In this document: positions 7,795 through 17,314 of the stretch, piece after piece
Layout: every line of letters starts with the position of its first letter
Numbering within the stretch: position 1 is the stretch's first letter
Assembly (NCBI RefSeq): GCF_004362825.1
Contig: NZ_SNXZ01000014.1
Span: 1-48,884 of the forward strand
Length of the DNA: 48,884 nucleotides
Direction: 5' to 3'
From: Labedaea rhizosphaerae
GTDB taxonomy: Bacteria; Actinomycetota; Actinomycetes; Mycobacteriales; Pseudonocardiaceae
The notes under the pieces: generated by a model
Told to the model about the DNA's origin: nothing
What the model saw: only the letters and a program-made list of their open reading frames with translations
Databases searched by the model: none
Made by a program: the position numbers and the translations under genes

Positions 7795-8559
7795 ATGGGC
7801 AGCTACCAGGCGAGTTTCCGGGTGTGGCGCGGCGACGACGAGAGCGGCGCGCTGCAGGACTACACCGTCGAGGTCAACGAGGGTGAGGTCATCCTCGACA
7901 TCATCCACCGGTTGCAGGCCACCCAGGCACCCGATCTCGCGGTGCGCTGGAACTGCAAGGCCGGCAAGTGCGGCTCGTGTTCGGCGGAGATCAACGGCCG
8001 GCCGCGCCTGATGTGCATGACCCGCATGTCCACGTTCACCGAGGACGAGGTCATCACGGTCACGCCGATGCGCACGTTCCCGGTGATCCGGGACCTCGTG
8101 ACCGACGTGTCGTTCAACTACGAGAAGGCGCGCGAGATCCCCTCGTTCGCGCCGCCGGAGGGTGTCGCGCCGGGCGAGTACCGGATGCAGCAGGTCGACG
8201 TCGAGCGCTCGCAGGAGTTCCGCAAGTGCATCGAGTGCTTCCTGTGCCAGAACACCTGCCACGTGGTGCGTGACCACGAGGAGAACAAGAAGTCCTTCGC
8301 CGGGCCCCGGTTCCTGATGCGCGTCGCCGAGCTCGACATGCACCCGCTGGACGCCAAGGACCGGCAGAAGGCGGCCCAGGAGGAGCACGGGCTCGGGTTC
8401 TGCAACATCACCAAGTGCTGCACCGAGGTCTGCCCCGAAGGCATCCACATCACCGACAACGCGCTCATCCCGATGAAGGAGCGCGTCGTGGACCGCAAGT
8501 ACGACCCGGTCGTGTGGCTGGGCAACAAGCTGTTCAAGCGCAGCGGCAGCAAGTCCTGA
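7795..8559 (+). CDS. sdhB: Succinate dehydrogenase / fumarate reductase iron-sulfur subunit
   Basis: A 254-residue electron-transfer subunit. Cysteines C54, C59, C62 and C74 (NCKAGKCGSC...LMC) form the plant-type 2Fe-2S site. The later CIECFLCQNTC and CNITKCCTEVCPEG clusters bind the 4Fe-4S and third centres. ATG at 7795 follows AAAGGAAGG. It is the last gene of the sdhCAB operon and is followed by a strong terminator. Confidence 0.96.
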   Translation: MGSYQASFRVWRGDDESGALQDYTVEVNEGEVILDIIHRLQATQAPDLAVRWNCKAGKCGSCSAEINGRPRLMCMTRMSTFTEDEVITVTPMRTFPVIRDLVTDVSFNYEKAREIPSFAPPEGVAPGEYRMQQVDVERSQEFRKCIECFLCQNTCHVVRDHEENKKSFAGPRFLMRVAELDMHPLDAKDRQKAAQEEHGLGFCNITKCCTEVCPEGIHITDNALIPMKERVVDRKYDPVVWLGNKLFKRSGSKS

Positions 8560-8575
8560 CGCTGCTCGGCCGAAG

Positions 8576-8611
8576 GGGCCGGGTCCTGGGATTCCAGGGC
8601 CCGGCCCTTTT
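8576..8611 (+). terminator. Rho-independent terminator of sdhCAB
   Basis: A 14-bp stem (8576-8589 with 8594-8607, one G-U pair, loop of 4) is followed by TTTT. It begins 16 bp after the sdhB stop. Confidence 0.9.
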
Positions 8612-8620
8612 GTGTGGCAC

Positions 8621-8664
8621 AAAAGAATCAGGGCCCGCGACGCGGTGTGCGTCGCGGGCCCTGA
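8621..8664 (-). terminator. Terminator of gluABCD (minus strand)
   Basis: A perfect 16-bp stem (8628-8643 with 8649-8664, 5-nt loop) is followed, read on the minus strand, by TTCTTTT (8627-8621). Back to back with the sdh terminator, it separates the two convergent operons. Confidence 0.88.
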
Positions 8665-8679
8665 TCGGCGTTGCGGTGG

Positions 8680-9567
8680 CTACATCTTCATGCCGGGGGC
8701 CTGTTCCTCCACCATCTCCGGGTTGACGGTGGTGCGGTTGCCCTTGGTGCGGTTGCGCAGCTTGTTCTCCAGCCACGAAGCCAACTGGGACAGCGCGAAG
8801 TTCACCACGATGAAGACCAGGGCGATGAACACGAGCGTCGGGATGGTGTTGGAGTAGGCGTTGGAGACGGTGCGGGACTGGGTGAGCAGTTCCGCGTAGC
8901 CGAGGATGTAGCCGCCGAGCGCGGTGTCCTTCACGATCACCACGAGCTGGCTGACGATCGCCGGCAGCATCGCCGTGACCGCCTGCGGCAGCTGGATCAG
9001 CGTCATGGTCTGCGTCTTGCGCATGCCCAGCGCCGCCGCGGCTTCCGCCTGGCCCTTGGGCAGCGACAGGATGCCCGCGCGGACCACCTCGGCCAGCACC
9101 GATCCGTTGTAGAGCACCAGACCGGTCACGATTGCGAACAACGCCACGCTCTCCAGCGGCACGCTGCTGTAGTGCACGAAGAAGTAGTTGGCGAACACCA
9201 TCAGGATCAGCACCGGGATGGCGCGGAAGAACTCCACGACCACCGAGGCCGGCACGCGGATCCACACGTGCTCGGACAACCGGGCGATGCCGAAGATCGC
9301 GCCGATCGGCAATGCGATCACCACCGACAGCAACGCCGCGATCACGGTTCCCTGCAGCCCTGGCAGCAGGTAGGTGGTCCACACCCGGGAGTCGGTGACG
9401 AACGGCTTCCACTTGGCGGCGTCGAGCTGGTGCTTGTCGGCGAGCATGGTGACGATCCACCACGCCACGGCCGCCAGCGCCAGGACGAACACGATCGAGT
9501 AGAGGATGTTGCGCTGCTTGGCCTTCGGGCCCGGCGCGTCGTAGAGGATCGAGATCGCCTTGCTCAT
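8680..9567 (-). CDS. gluD: Glutamate ABC transporter permease GluD
   Basis: A 295-residue inner-membrane permease of the polar amino acid (HisM/GlnP) family. It has about five to six helices and the EAA-like coupling loop (RAGILSLPKGQAEAAAALGM) that contacts the ATPase. The start ATG at 9567 overlaps the gluC stop by 4 bp (ATGA). It is the last gene of gluABCD. A Met-rich hydrophilic tail (VEEQAPGMKM) ends the protein. Confidence 0.9.
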   Translation of the reverse strand: MSKAISILYDAPGPKAKQRNILYSIVFVLALAAVAWWIVTMLADKHQLDAAKWKPFVTDSRVWTTYLLPGLQGTVIAALLSVVIALPIGAIFGIARLSEHVWIRVPASVVVEFFRAIPVLILMVFANYFFVHYSSVPLESVALFAIVTGLVLYNGSVLAEVVRAGILSLPKGQAEAAAALGMRKTQTMTLIQLPQAVTAMLPAIVSQLVVIVKDTALGGYILGYAELLTQSRTVSNAYSNTIPTLVFIALVFIVVNFALSQLASWLENKLRNRTKGNRTTVNPEMVEEQAPGMKM

Positions 9568-10232
9568 CGCTTCACCGCGACCTTCTTGGCCACCCAGCCG
9601 AGGATCAGGCCGGTGGGCAGGGTCAGGACGACGAATCCGAGCGCGACGACGCCGAACACCAGGAACAGCTTGTCGCTCTCGTTTTCGATCATGTTGTTCA
9701 TCACGAAGGACGCTTCGGCGACGCCGATCGCGCTCGCGACCGTGGTGTTCTTGGTCAGCGCGATCAGCACGCTGGCCAGCGGCGCGATCACCGACCGGAA
9801 CGCCTGCGGCAACACGATCACCCCCAGCACCTGACCGAAGCCCAGGCCCAGCGCGCGAGCCGCCTCCGCCTGCCCGACCGGCACGGTGTTGATGCCCGAG
9901 CGGATCGACTCGCACACGAAGGTCGACGTGTAGGCGATCAGACCGAGGGTGGCGAGCCGGAAGTTCTGGCTGTCGAGGACGTTCGTGCCCATCGTGACGC
10001 CGAGGGTCTGACTCAGGCCGAGCAGCGTGCCCACGATGATCAGCGTCAGCGGGGTGTTCCGCACGATGTTGATGTAGGCCGTGCCGAACGCTCTCAGCAG
10101 CGGCACCGGGCTGACCCGGAACCCGGCCAGGATGGTGCCCCAGATCAGCGACCCGAGCGCGGCGTACAGGGTCAGCTGCACCGTCACCCAGAACGCGCCG
10201 AGCACGTCGTACTTGCTCAGAAAGTCGAACAC
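9564..10232 (-). CDS. gluC: Glutamate ABC transporter permease GluC
   Basis: A 222-residue permease partner of GluD. It has the same family signature (SGINTVPVGQAEAARALGL) in the cytoplasmic loop that docks on GluA, and several membrane helices from residue ~15 on. It overlaps gluD by 4 bp. The order gluA-gluB-gluC-gluD is that of the Corynebacterium glutamate uptake operon. Confidence 0.9.
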   Translation of the reverse strand: MFDFLSKYDVLGAFWVTVQLTLYAALGSLIWGTILAGFRVSPVPLLRAFGTAYINIVRNTPLTLIIVGTLLGLSQTLGVTMGTNVLDSQNFRLATLGLIAYTSTFVCESIRSGINTVPVGQAEAARALGLGFGQVLGVIVLPQAFRSVIAPLASVLIALTKNTTVASAIGVAEASFVMNNMIENESDKLFLVFGVVALGFVVLTLPTGLILGWVAKKVAVKR

Positions 10233-10272
10233 GTCAACTCCCGGTGTCTGTCCCGGTCGGCGGCCCGGACGA

Positions 10273-10309
10273 CACCGGCGGGCCGGGTGGTTGACCCGGC
10301 CCGCCGGTG
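10273..10309 (-). terminator. Intercistronic hairpin gluB-gluC
   Basis: A 16-bp perfect stem (10273-10288 with 10294-10309) with a 5-nt loop and no U-tract lies 13 bp past the gluB stop. Such structures often stabilise the upstream message, so binding protein is made in excess over permease; that role is inferred. Confidence 0.7.
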
Positions 10310-10322
10310 GTCGCGGATGCCG

Positions 10323-11159
10323 TTACTTCTCGGTGATGGCCGGCGGCGCCGGCACCGTGTAGCCGGATGGGCCGAAGTACTTGTCGGCCGCCGTCTTCCA
10401 GGAGCCGTCGGTTTCCATCTTCTGGATTGCCGCGTTGATCGCGTCGCGGCCCTTGGTGTCGCCCTTCTTCAGGCCGACGCCGTACTTCTCGTCGGAGAAG
10501 CCCTTGCCCACCAGCTTGAACTTGCCGGGCTGCTGCGCGGCGTAGCCGGCGAGGATGGTGTCATCGGTGGTCAGCGCGTCGATGGCACCGCTCTCCAGGC
10601 CGGTAAGGCACTCGGAGTAGCCCTTGACGTTCTGCAGCTGGACCTGCGGGAACTTGTCCTTGACCTTCTGCGCGGAGGTGGACCCCTGCACCGAGCACAA
10701 CTTCTTGCCGCTCAACGAGTCCGGGCCGGTGATCGACTTGTCGTCGGCGCGGACCAGCAGGTCCTGGTGCGCGATGAAGTACGGGCCGGCGAAGTCGACC
10801 TTCTGCTTGCGCTTGTCGGTGATCGAGTAGGTGGCGACGATGAAGTCGACCTGGCCGTTGGCGATCATGTCCTCGCGCTGGGAGCTCGGCGTCTGCTTCC
10901 AGGTGATGTTGTTCGCGTCGACGCCCAGTTCCTTGGCGATGTACTTCGCGACCTCGACGTCGAAGCCCTCGTAGGCGCCGCCGGGGGTCTGCAGGCCGAG
11001 GCCCGGCTGGTCGAACTTGATGCCGATGGTGAGCTTCTTGTCGTTCTTGGCCTTGTCCACAAGGGACCCGCTGCCTTCGTCCCTGCTTCCGCAGGCGGTC
11101 AGCGCGACGGCGAGAGAAACGACCGCCACGCCGGCGCGGGCCAGCCGGCTCAACCGCAT
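10323..11159 (-). CDS. gluB: Glutamate-binding lipoprotein GluB
   Basis: A 278-residue substrate-binding protein of the amino acid ABC family. The N-terminus is a lipoprotein signal with lipobox LTAC (cysteine 23), so it is anchored outside the membrane. The body shows family landmarks: a GFDVEVAKYIAKELG strand-helix, DFIVATYSITDKRK, and ALTTDDTILAGY. Glutamate as ligand is inferred from the full gluABCD set; glutamine or aspartate cannot be excluded. It lies 31 bp after gluA and is separated from gluC by a hairpin. Confidence 0.9.
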   Translation of the reverse strand: MRLSRLARAGVAVVSLAVALTACGSRDEGSGSLVDKAKNDKKLTIGIKFDQPGLGLQTPGGAYEGFDVEVAKYIAKELGVDANNITWKQTPSSQREDMIANGQVDFIVATYSITDKRKQKVDFAGPYFIAHQDLLVRADDKSITGPDSLSGKKLCSVQGSTSAQKVKDKFPQVQLQNVKGYSECLTGLESGAIDALTTDDTILAGYAAQQPGKFKLVGKGFSDEKYGVGLKKGDTKGRDAINAAIQKMETDGSWKTAADKYFGPSGYTVPAPPAITEK

Positions 11160-11190
11160 GAGTTAGTCCTTCCAGGAATTCTTCGGGGTA

Positions 11191-11958
11191 TCAGTGGGTG
11201 AGGATCTTAGCCAGGAAATCCTTCGCACGCCCGGACTTCGGGGCGGTGAAGAACTCGTCGGGGGTCGAGTCCTCGACGATTTCCCCGTCGGACATGAAAA
11301 TGACCCGGTCGGCCGCCCGTCGGGCGAAGCCCATTTCGTGGGTGACCACCAGCATTGTCATGCCCTCTTTTGCCAGGCTCGTCATCACGTCGAGCACCTC
11401 CTGGACCATTTCCGGGTCCAGTGCGGAGGTGGGCTCGTCGAAGAGCATGACCTTGGGACGCATCGCCAGCGCGCGAGCGATCGCCGCCCGCTGCTGCTGG
11501 CCGCCGGAGAGCTGCGCGGGGTACTTGTCCGCCTGGTTGGCGATGCCCACCCGCTCAAGGAGTTCCATCGCGGTCTTGCGGGCCTCGCTCTGCGACACCT
11601 TGCGCACCTTGACCGGTGCGAGCAGCACGTTGTCCACGATGCTCTTGTGCGCGAACAGGTTGAACTGCTGGAAGACCATGCCGACGTCCGCGCGCAACCG
11701 GGCCAGGGCCTTGCCCTCGGCGGGCAGCGCCTTACCGTCCACTTCGATCACACCGCTGTCGATGGTCTCGAGACGGTTGATGGAGCGGCACAGCGTGGAT
11801 TTCCCGGAACCCGACGGGCCGAGCACGATGACCACCTGGCCGCGCGGCACCTCCAGCTCGATGTCCTTGAGGACATGCAACGGGCCGAAGTGCTTGTTCA
11901 CGGCCTGCATCCGAATCATGGGGGCCGCAGAGTTCGACTCGGTGTTCGCCTCGGTCAT
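11191..11958 (-). CDS. gluA: Glutamate ABC transporter ATP-binding protein GluA
   Basis: A 255-residue ABC ATPase of the polar amino acid family. Walker A is GPSGSGKS (residues 47-54), the Q-loop is VFQQFNLF, the signature is LSGGQQQR, Walker B is [13 protein letters not shown] and the switch histidine is in VVTHEMGF. It is first in the operon. The operon promoter must lie in the 163-bp interval shared with the divergent response-regulator gene at 12122. Confidence 0.95.
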   Translation of the reverse strand: MTEANTESNSAAPMIRMQAVNKHFGPLHVLKDIELEVPRGQVVIVLGPSGSGKSTLCRSINRLETIDSGVIEVDGKALPAEGKALARLRADVGMVFQQFNLFAHKSIVDNVLLAPVKVRKVSQSEARKTAMELLERVGIANQADKYPAQLSGGQQQRAAIARALAMRPKVMLFDEPTSALDPEMVQEVLDVMTSLAKEGMTMLVVTHEMGFARRAADRVIFMSDGEIVEDSTPDEFFTAPKSGRAKDFLAKILTH

Positions 11959-12121
11959 CGGTCCTCCACGGGGACTACGGGCGCGATCATGGATCGTGAG
12001 GGTAGCGCGAACGCGAATGCGGGAAACTTAGGTGTCCTGAACCAGTCAAGTCCACCCGGTTGAGCAACACTTAGGGTCTCAACTCTGTCACACATCGGGT
12101 GCGCAACGGAGGGAACCACGG

Positions 12122-12793
12122 GTGCGGGTGCTGCTTGTGGAGGACGACGACCGCGTGGCCGACGCGCTGATCCCGGCGCTCACCCGACGCGGGCTCACGG
12201 TGCGCAGGCTGGCCCAGGGCGCGGGTGCGCTCGAGCTGGCCCCCGACATGGACGTCGTCCTGCTCGACCTGGGCCTGCCCGACATGGACGGCCTCGCGCT
12301 GTGCCGTCGGATCCGCTCGGCGTGCGATGTCGCGGTCATCGTCGTGTCGGCCCACGGCGAGGTCGACGACCGGATCGCCGGGCTGCACGCGGGCGCGGAC
12401 GACTACTTGGTCAAGCCCTACGACGTCGACGAGTTGGTCGCGCGGGTGCAGGCGGTGCGCAGGCGCCAGGGCGCCGCGCCGGCCACCGGGGTGATCAAGC
12501 TCGGCGACGTGACCATCGACCTCGGCCGCCACGAGGTGATCGTCGCCGGCGGGTCGGTGGCCCTGACCCGCAAGGAGTTCCAGGTGCTCGCGCTGATCGT
12601 GGGCGCGCAGGGCGACGTGGTCACCCGCGAGCACATCCTGGACGAGGTGTGGGGCCGCCAAGGCGCCGCGGAGAACCGGTCGCTGGACGTGCACGTCGCG
12701 ACGCTGCGCACCAAGCTCGGCCGGCCCGCGCTCGTCGAGACCGTGCGCGGCGTCGGCTACCGGCTGGCCAGCGTGCCGGACACGACCGGCTGA
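12122..12793 (+). CDS. OmpR/PhoB-family response regulator
   Basis: A 223-residue regulator with a receiver domain (acidic pocket EDDD at 7-10, phospho-acceptor D49 in LLDLGLPDMDG, Lys in VKPYD) and a C-terminal winged-helix DNA-binding domain (TRKEFQVLALIV ... SLDVHVATLRTKLG ... VRGVGYRL). GTG start preceded by GGAGGG. The kinase gene follows 10 bp later. The divergent gluABCD and the nearby TAXI lipoprotein gene are possible targets. Confidence 0.93.
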   Translation: MRVLLVEDDDRVADALIPALTRRGLTVRRLAQGAGALELAPDMDVVLLDLGLPDMDGLALCRRIRSACDVAVIVVSAHGEVDDRIAGLHAGADDYLVKPYDVDELVARVQAVRRRQGAAPATGVIKLGDVTIDLGRHEVIVAGGSVALTRKEFQVLALIVGAQGDVVTREHILDEVWGRQGAAENRSLDVHVATLRTKLGRPALVETVRGVGYRLASVPDTTG

Positions 12794-12803
12794 CGGCGGC
12801 ACC

Positions 12804-14204
12804 ATGCGCACCAGGCTGCAGGGGATCGTGCTCTTCCTCGTCGGGCTCGCCGTGTTCGGGCTGGGCATCCCGCTCGCCCGCTCGGTCGCGCAGAGCGAGC
12901 AGCAGCGGCTCTTCGTCGACCGGCTGACCGACACCAGCCGCTTCGCCTCCGTCGCGCAGCGCCCGCTCACCGAGGACCGGGCCGCGCCGCTGCGCGACCA
13001 GTTGCGCCGCTACACCGAGGTCTACGGCATCGAGGTCGCGGTGTTCAACCGCGAGACCGGCCTGGTCGTCGACTCCGGCACGCACGCGATCAGCCCGGAC
13101 GACCCCGCGGTGAAGCAGTTGGTCGGCGCCGCGCTCGCGGGACGGCAACCGTCGCCGGGTCCGCTGCTGCTGCCGTGGGACGACCGCAAGCTGATGCTCG
13201 CCGAACCGGTCCTCGTCGACGGCGAGGTCCGTGGCGCCGTGCTCACCGTGTCGCCGACCGACCGGACCCGGCAGCGGGTGCTGTTGTGGTGGCTGGGCAT
13301 CGCGATCGGCGGCGTGGTCGTGTTCCTGCTGGCGCTGTTCGCCGCGTTGCCGGTGGTGCGGTGGATCATGCGCCCGGTCGGCCGGCTGGACGAGGCGACC
13401 GGCGCGCTGGTCGGCGCCGTGGTCAGCGGCCGTCCCGTCGAGCCGGTCGGCGACGACCAAGGGCCCGCAGAACTGCGCCGGCTGAGCCGGTCGTTCGACC
13501 GGATGGCGAGCCGGGTCAACGAAGCGCTGCGCGCGCAGCGCAAGTTCGTCGCCGACGCCTCGCACCAGCTGCGCAACCCGCTGACCGTGTTGAAGCTGCG
13601 CCTGGCCAACCTCGAAGGCCACGTCGACTCCTCCGCCGAAGAACACCGCGCCGCCGCGCTCGCCGAGGCCGACCGGCTCAAGCAGACCCTCGACGACCTG
13701 TTGTCCATGGCCCGCGCGGAGGGTGCGGGCGACCCGGTACCCACCGAGGTCGCGCCGTCGGTCGCCGACCGGGCCGCCGACTGGCGGGTGCTCGCCGCCA
13801 ACGAGGACGTCCGGCTGGAGGTCGACCCGATCGAGGCGGGGACGATGGTCCTGCTGCCCCCGCGCGGGATGGAGACCATCCTGGACGCGTTGCTGGACAA
13901 CGCGTTGAAGTTCAGCCCACCCGACACCGAGGTGCGCATCGGGGTCGGCGGGGACGACGACGAGCTGACCCTGACCGTGCGCGACCACGGCCCCGGGCTC
14001 GACCCGGACGAGCTGGAGCGGGCGACCGACCGGTTCTGGCGCAGCCCCGCGCACCAGAACGTGACGGGCTCGGGCCTCGGGCTCGCGATCGTGCGCAGCG
14101 TGGTCGACCGCGTCGGCGGCTCGATGGAGCTGAGCCTGCCCGACGGTGGCGGGCTCGCGGTGACGGTGCGGGTGCCGCGCGTTCAGACCTTGGCGTCGCG
14201 GTAG
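12804..14204 (+). CDS. Sensor histidine kinase
   Basis: A 466-residue membrane kinase. Helix 1 is at about 7-27, the extracellular sensor at about 28-160 and helix 2 at about 165-190. A HAMP-like linker follows, then the dimerisation helix with phospho-histidine H254 (FVADASHQLRNPLT) and an ATPase domain with N-box DNALKFSP and G-boxes DHGPGLDP and GSGLGLAIV. The layout resembles the TctE/QseC group. Its last 22 bp overlap the convergent TAXI-protein gene, which suggests a functional association: the lipoprotein could present a ligand to the sensor. Confidence 0.93.
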   Translation: MRTRLQGIVLFLVGLAVFGLGIPLARSVAQSEQQRLFVDRLTDTSRFASVAQRPLTEDRAAPLRDQLRRYTEVYGIEVAVFNRETGLVVDSGTHAISPDDPAVKQLVGAALAGRQPSPGPLLLPWDDRKLMLAEPVLVDGEVRGAVLTVSPTDRTRQRVLLWWLGIAIGGVVVFLLALFAALPVVRWIMRPVGRLDEATGALVGAVVSGRPVEPVGDDQGPAELRRLSRSFDRMASRVNEALRAQRKFVADASHQLRNPLTVLKLRLANLEGHVDSSAEEHRAAALAEADRLKQTLDDLLSMARAEGAGDPVPTEVAPSVADRAADWRVLAANEDVRLEVDPIEAGTMVLLPPRGMETILDALLDNALKFSPPDTEVRIGVGGDDDELTLTVRDHGPGLDPDELERATDRFWRSPAHQNVTGSGLGLAIVRSVVDRVGGSMELSLPDGGGLAVTVRVPRVQTLASR

Positions 14205-15112
14205 TACTCCAGCGCGCCGGGGTGCAGCGGCACCGGCGCGGTGTCGATGGCCGAGTGGATGTCGATCGACAGGGCCGCGTCGCTCTTCTTGACCAGCTCG
14301 GGCTGCGCGAGGAACACCCCGCGCACGAGCTCGCGGGCCACGTCGTCGGGCATCGCGTCGGTGACCATCAGGAAGTTCGGCACGACGAGCGTGGTCACCG
14401 GCACCCTGGGCAGGTCGGGGTAGGTCGACGTGGGGATCGACGCCGTGCCGTAGATCGGGTACCGCTGCTGGATCGAGGTCAGCACCGGGCCCAGGTCGAT
14501 CAGCTTGATCCGGAGCTGGTCGGCCAAGTCCGTGATGCCCTTGGTCGGCAGGCCGCCCGACCAGAAGAAGGCATCTATGCGGCCCTCTTCCAGCGCCCGC
14601 TTGGAGTCTTCGAGGCTGTACTTGGATTCGGTCACGGCCTCGTCGAGGCCCGCGGTGGCGAGCACCCGCTGCGCGATCACCTCGACCCCGGAGCCCTTCG
14701 ATCCGGTCGACACCCGCTTGCCGCGCAGGTCCTTGACCGCCTTGATCGGGCCGTCGGCCCGCACAACCAGGTGGATGTAGTCGTCGTAGATGCGGCAGAG
14801 CGCACGCAGCTTGCGCGGGCCCTTCTCGGTGTCCACCTCCGCGACGTCGGCGGCGCTGAACGCCACGTCCGCGGTGCCCGCCCGCAGCCGGGCCAGGTTC
14901 TCCGGCGAGCCCGGGCTCTCCTGGACCTGCGGCCGGTCGATGCCGAGCTGGCCGGCCCACTGGTCGGCGAGCGGTCCGCCCAGCGCGTAGTAGACCCCCG
15001 ACGAGCCGCCGGTGGCCAGCCGCAGGTGCAGCCCGGCGAAGCTGCTGTCGCACCCCGAGAGCATCGAGGCGGCTGTCAGCAGCGTGAGCAGCAGGACGAC
15101 GGGGCGGACCAC
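14183..15112 (-). CDS. TAXI-family solute-binding lipoprotein without a transporter nearby
   Basis: A 309-residue protein of the TAXI (TRAP-associated extracytoplasmic immunogenic) family. Its hallmark segment LATGGSSGVYYALGGPLADQW follows the signal peptide, and the later DLRGKRVSTGSKGSGVE and ALEEGRIDAFFWSGG are typical. The signal peptide ends in lipobox LSGC. No TRAP or tricarboxylate permease gene is in the window, so it may act as a sensor co-receptor for the adjacent kinase rather than in uptake. The GTG at 15112 is the most likely start; an ATG at 15157 would overlap miaB. Confidence 0.85.
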   Translation of the reverse strand: MVRPVVLLLTLLTAASMLSGCDSSFAGLHLRLATGGSSGVYYALGGPLADQWAGQLGIDRPQVQESPGSPENLARLRAGTADVAFSAADVAEVDTEKGPRKLRALCRIYDDYIHLVVRADGPIKAVKDLRGKRVSTGSKGSGVEVIAQRVLATAGLDEAVTESKYSLEDSKRALEEGRIDAFFWSGGLPTKGITDLADQLRIKLIDLGPVLTSIQQRYPIYGTASIPTSTYPDLPRVPVTTLVVPNFLMVTDAMPDDVARELVRGVFLAQPELVKKSDAALSIDIHSAIDTAPVPLHPGALEYYRDAKV

Positions 15113-15155
15113 CCCCTGATCGTGCCAGAGTCCGGGCGTACCCTCGAAAACTGTC

Positions 15156-16628
15156 ATGAGCGCGCGCACATATGAGGTCCGCACCTACGGGTGCCAGATG
15201 AACGTCCACGACTCGGAGCGGCTGGCCGGCCTGCTCGAGGACGCGGGCTACGCCCCCGTCGGTGCCGACGGCAACCCGGACGTCGTCGTGTTCAACACGT
15301 GCGCCGTGCGGGAGAACGCCGACAACAAGCTGTACGGCAACCTCGGTCACCTGCGGCCGGCGAAGCTCGCCAACCCCGGCATGCAGATCGCGGTCGGCGG
15401 CTGCCTGGCGCAGAAGGACAAGCAAACGATCGTCGACCGGGCGCCGTGGGTGGACGTCGTGTTCGGCACCCACAACATCGGCTCGCTGCCTGCGTTGCTG
15501 GAGCGCGCGCGGCACAACGAGCGCGCCGAGGTGGAGATCCTCGAGTCGCTCGAGGTGTTCCCGTCGACGCTGCCGGCCAAGCGCGACTCGGCGTACTCGG
15601 CGTGGGTGTCGATTTCCGTGGGGTGCAACAACACCTGCACGTTCTGCATCGTGCCTTCGTTGCGTGGCAAGGAACGCGACCGCCGGCCGGGGGAGATCCT
15701 GGCCGAGGTCAAGGCTTTGGTCGACGAAGGCGTGTCCGAGGTGACGCTGCTCGGCCAGAACGTCAACTCCTACGGCGTCGAGTTCGGCGACCGGTTCGCC
15801 TTCGGCAAGCTGCTGCGTGCGTGCGGGGAGATCGACGGGCTGGACCGGGTCCGGTTCACCTCGCCGCACCCGCGCGACTTCACCGACGACGTCATCGCGG
15901 CGATGGCCGAGACGCCGAACGTGTGCCACTCGCTGCACATGCCGCTGCAGTCCGGCTCCGACCGCGTGCTGGCCGCCATGCGCCGGTCGTACCGGTCCAA
16001 GCGCTACCTCGGGATCCTCGAGCGGGTCCGCGAGGCCATGCCGGACGCGGCCATCACCACCGACATCATCGTGGGCTTCCCCGGCGAGACCGAAGCGGAC
16101 TTCCAGGCGACCCTGGACGTAGTGGCGGCTTCGCGGTTCTCCGGCGCGTTCACCTTCCAGTACTCCAAGCGACCCGGCACCCCCGCGGCCGTGCTGGACG
16201 AGCAGGTGCCCAAGCAGGTCGTGCAGGAGCGCTACGAGCGGCTCGTCGCGTTGCAGGAGGACATCTCCTGGTCGCTGAACAAGGAGCTGGTGGGCCGCAC
16301 CGTCGAGGTGCTGGTGGCCGCCGGCGAGGGCCGCAAGGACGCCGACACGCACCGGATGAGCGGGCGCGGGCGCGACGGCCGGCTCGTGCACTTCACGCCC
16401 GGTGCCGCCGCGGTCCGCCCTGGTGACGTGGTCGACGTCCGGATCACCTACGCCGCGCCGCACCACCTCGTCGCCGACGGGGACGTGCTGGCGCACCGGC
16501 GCACCGTGGCCGGCGACCGGCACGAGGCCGGGATCCGGCCGAAGACGTCCGGGGTGACGCTGGGGCTGCCGTCGTTCGGCAAGCCCGCGACCCCGGCGGA
16601 GCCGACGGGAGGCTGTGCGGTCCGATGA
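15156..16628 (+). CDS. miaB: tRNA-2-methylthio-N6-isopentenyladenosine synthase MiaB
   Basis: A 490-residue radical-SAM methylthiotransferase that adds a methylthio group to i6A37 of tRNAs reading UNN codons, acting after MiaA (encoded at 19853). The N-terminal UPF0004 domain supplies C13, C49 and C83. The radical-SAM cluster is C157-N-N-T-C161-T-F-C164. A TRAM domain closes the protein, plus an extra tail of about 40 residues. The ATG at 15156 lies only 43 bp from the divergent TAXI-protein start; TACCCT at 15139-15144 could be its -10. Confidence 0.97.
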   Translation: MSARTYEVRTYGCQMNVHDSERLAGLLEDAGYAPVGADGNPDVVVFNTCAVRENADNKLYGNLGHLRPAKLANPGMQIAVGGCLAQKDKQTIVDRAPWVDVVFGTHNIGSLPALLERARHNERAEVEILESLEVFPSTLPAKRDSAYSAWVSISVGCNNTCTFCIVPSLRGKERDRRPGEILAEVKALVDEGVSEVTLLGQNVNSYGVEFGDRFAFGKLLRACGEIDGLDRVRFTSPHPRDFTDDVIAAMAETPNVCHSLHMPLQSGSDRVLAAMRRSYRSKRYLGILERVREAMPDAAITTDIIVGFPGETEADFQATLDVVAASRFSGAFTFQYSKRPGTPAAVLDEQVPKQVVQERYERLVALQEDISWSLNKELVGRTVEVLVAAGEGRKDADTHRMSGRGRDGRLVHFTPGAAAVRPGDVVDVRITYAAPHHLVADGDVLAHRRTVAGDRHEAGIRPKTSGVTLGLPSFGKPATPAEPTGGCAVR

Positions 16629-17137
16629 CCGACGACAACTTGGATGAGCTGAAGGACGAGATCGAGTCCGTCGAGAAGGGCGTGCGCCGGCGCGTCGAGC
16701 TGGGCACGCGGGCGATGGTCATCGCCGTGTCGGTGATGGTCGTGCTGATCGGCCTGACGCTGCCGTGGATGCGTGGCGTGACCGGCTGGGAGGTCCTGCT
16801 GGGCACGGTCACCGGCAAGGCCACGATGGTGCCGCGGCTGTTCTCCGGGACCTCGCTGTTGTTCGGCGTGCTGGCCTCGATGGGCGCGCTGGTGACGCAG
16901 CGCTGGGGCATGGTGTGGATCGGCGCCTTGGGCGGGTGGTTCGCGGCCGTGGACGGCGTGCTGGCGATCTGGTCACGTCAGTCCTCGACCGACGGGCTCG
17001 GCCTGGGGGTCGGGCTGCCGGTCGCCGAGATCGCGGTCGTCGTGATCGCCGTCTGCTGGTTCCGTACCGCTTGGTCGCGTGCTCCTGGCGGCAAGCAGCC
17101 GACTCATCTGGTCCCCCGCCTGAACCGCGACAACTAA
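16625..17137 (+). CDS. Conserved membrane protein, miaB-linked (Rv2732c-like)
   Basis: A 170-residue protein with an acidic N-terminus ([19 protein letters not shown]) and four predicted membrane helices (about 30-48, 70-90, 95-115, 130-148). It overlaps miaB by 4 bp (ATGA). The position just after miaB and before the DUF349 gene matches the M. tuberculosis order Rv2733c-Rv2732c-Rv2731. Function unknown; no catalytic motif visible. Confidence 0.8.
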   Translation: MTDDNLDELKDEIESVEKGVRRRVELGTRAMVIAVSVMVVLIGLTLPWMRGVTGWEVLLGTVTGKATMVPRLFSGTSLLFGVLASMGALVTQRWGMVWIGALGGWFAAVDGVLAIWSRQSSTDGLGLGVGLPVAEIAVVVIAVCWFRTAWSRAPGGKQPTHLVPRLNRDN

Positions 17138-17176
17138 CTCCACGCCCCCGGGATGGGGGCTCGTGTGTGGTTTCCG

Positions 17177-17286
17177 GGTGTGTCCCCTCGTCCGGCCAGG
17201 TGTGTCCCCTCTTCCGGCCCGGTGTGTCCCCTCTTCAGGCGGGGCGTGTCCGCTCTTCCGGCCCGGTGTGCCCGCTGGCCCGGTTG
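17177..17286 (+). repeat. 22-bp GTGTCCC array A1: five direct units
   Basis: Five head-to-tail units start at 17177, 17199, 17221, 17243 and 17265, exactly 22 bp apart. Each begins GGYGTGTCC; the second half is CTCTTCCGGCC-like and more variable. The period is not a multiple of three, so the array is not coding. It starts 39 bp after the upstream gene stop. The 489-bp interval 17138-17626 between two convergent genes is filled by this array, an inverted core and array A2. Confidence 0.9.
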
Positions 17287-17314
17287 GTCTCGGGTGCGGC
17301 TCGAGTTGGGTGGG

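Noticed and set aside
10810-10830. TTGTCGGTG PafBC-like half-site in gluB
   Set aside because: Within coding sequence, spacing to a TA-rich -10 is wrong and no gene starts downstream on that strand.
11053-11061. TTGTCCACA DnaA box inside gluB
   Set aside because: It lies in coding sequence as codons for a VDK stretch near the start of the mature protein, so it carries no regulatory weight.
12621-16523. 1300-residue open frame on the minus strand
   Set aside because: It covers the well-supported kinase, TAXI and miaB genes in a shadow frame; Arg/Gly/Ala-rich with no domain.
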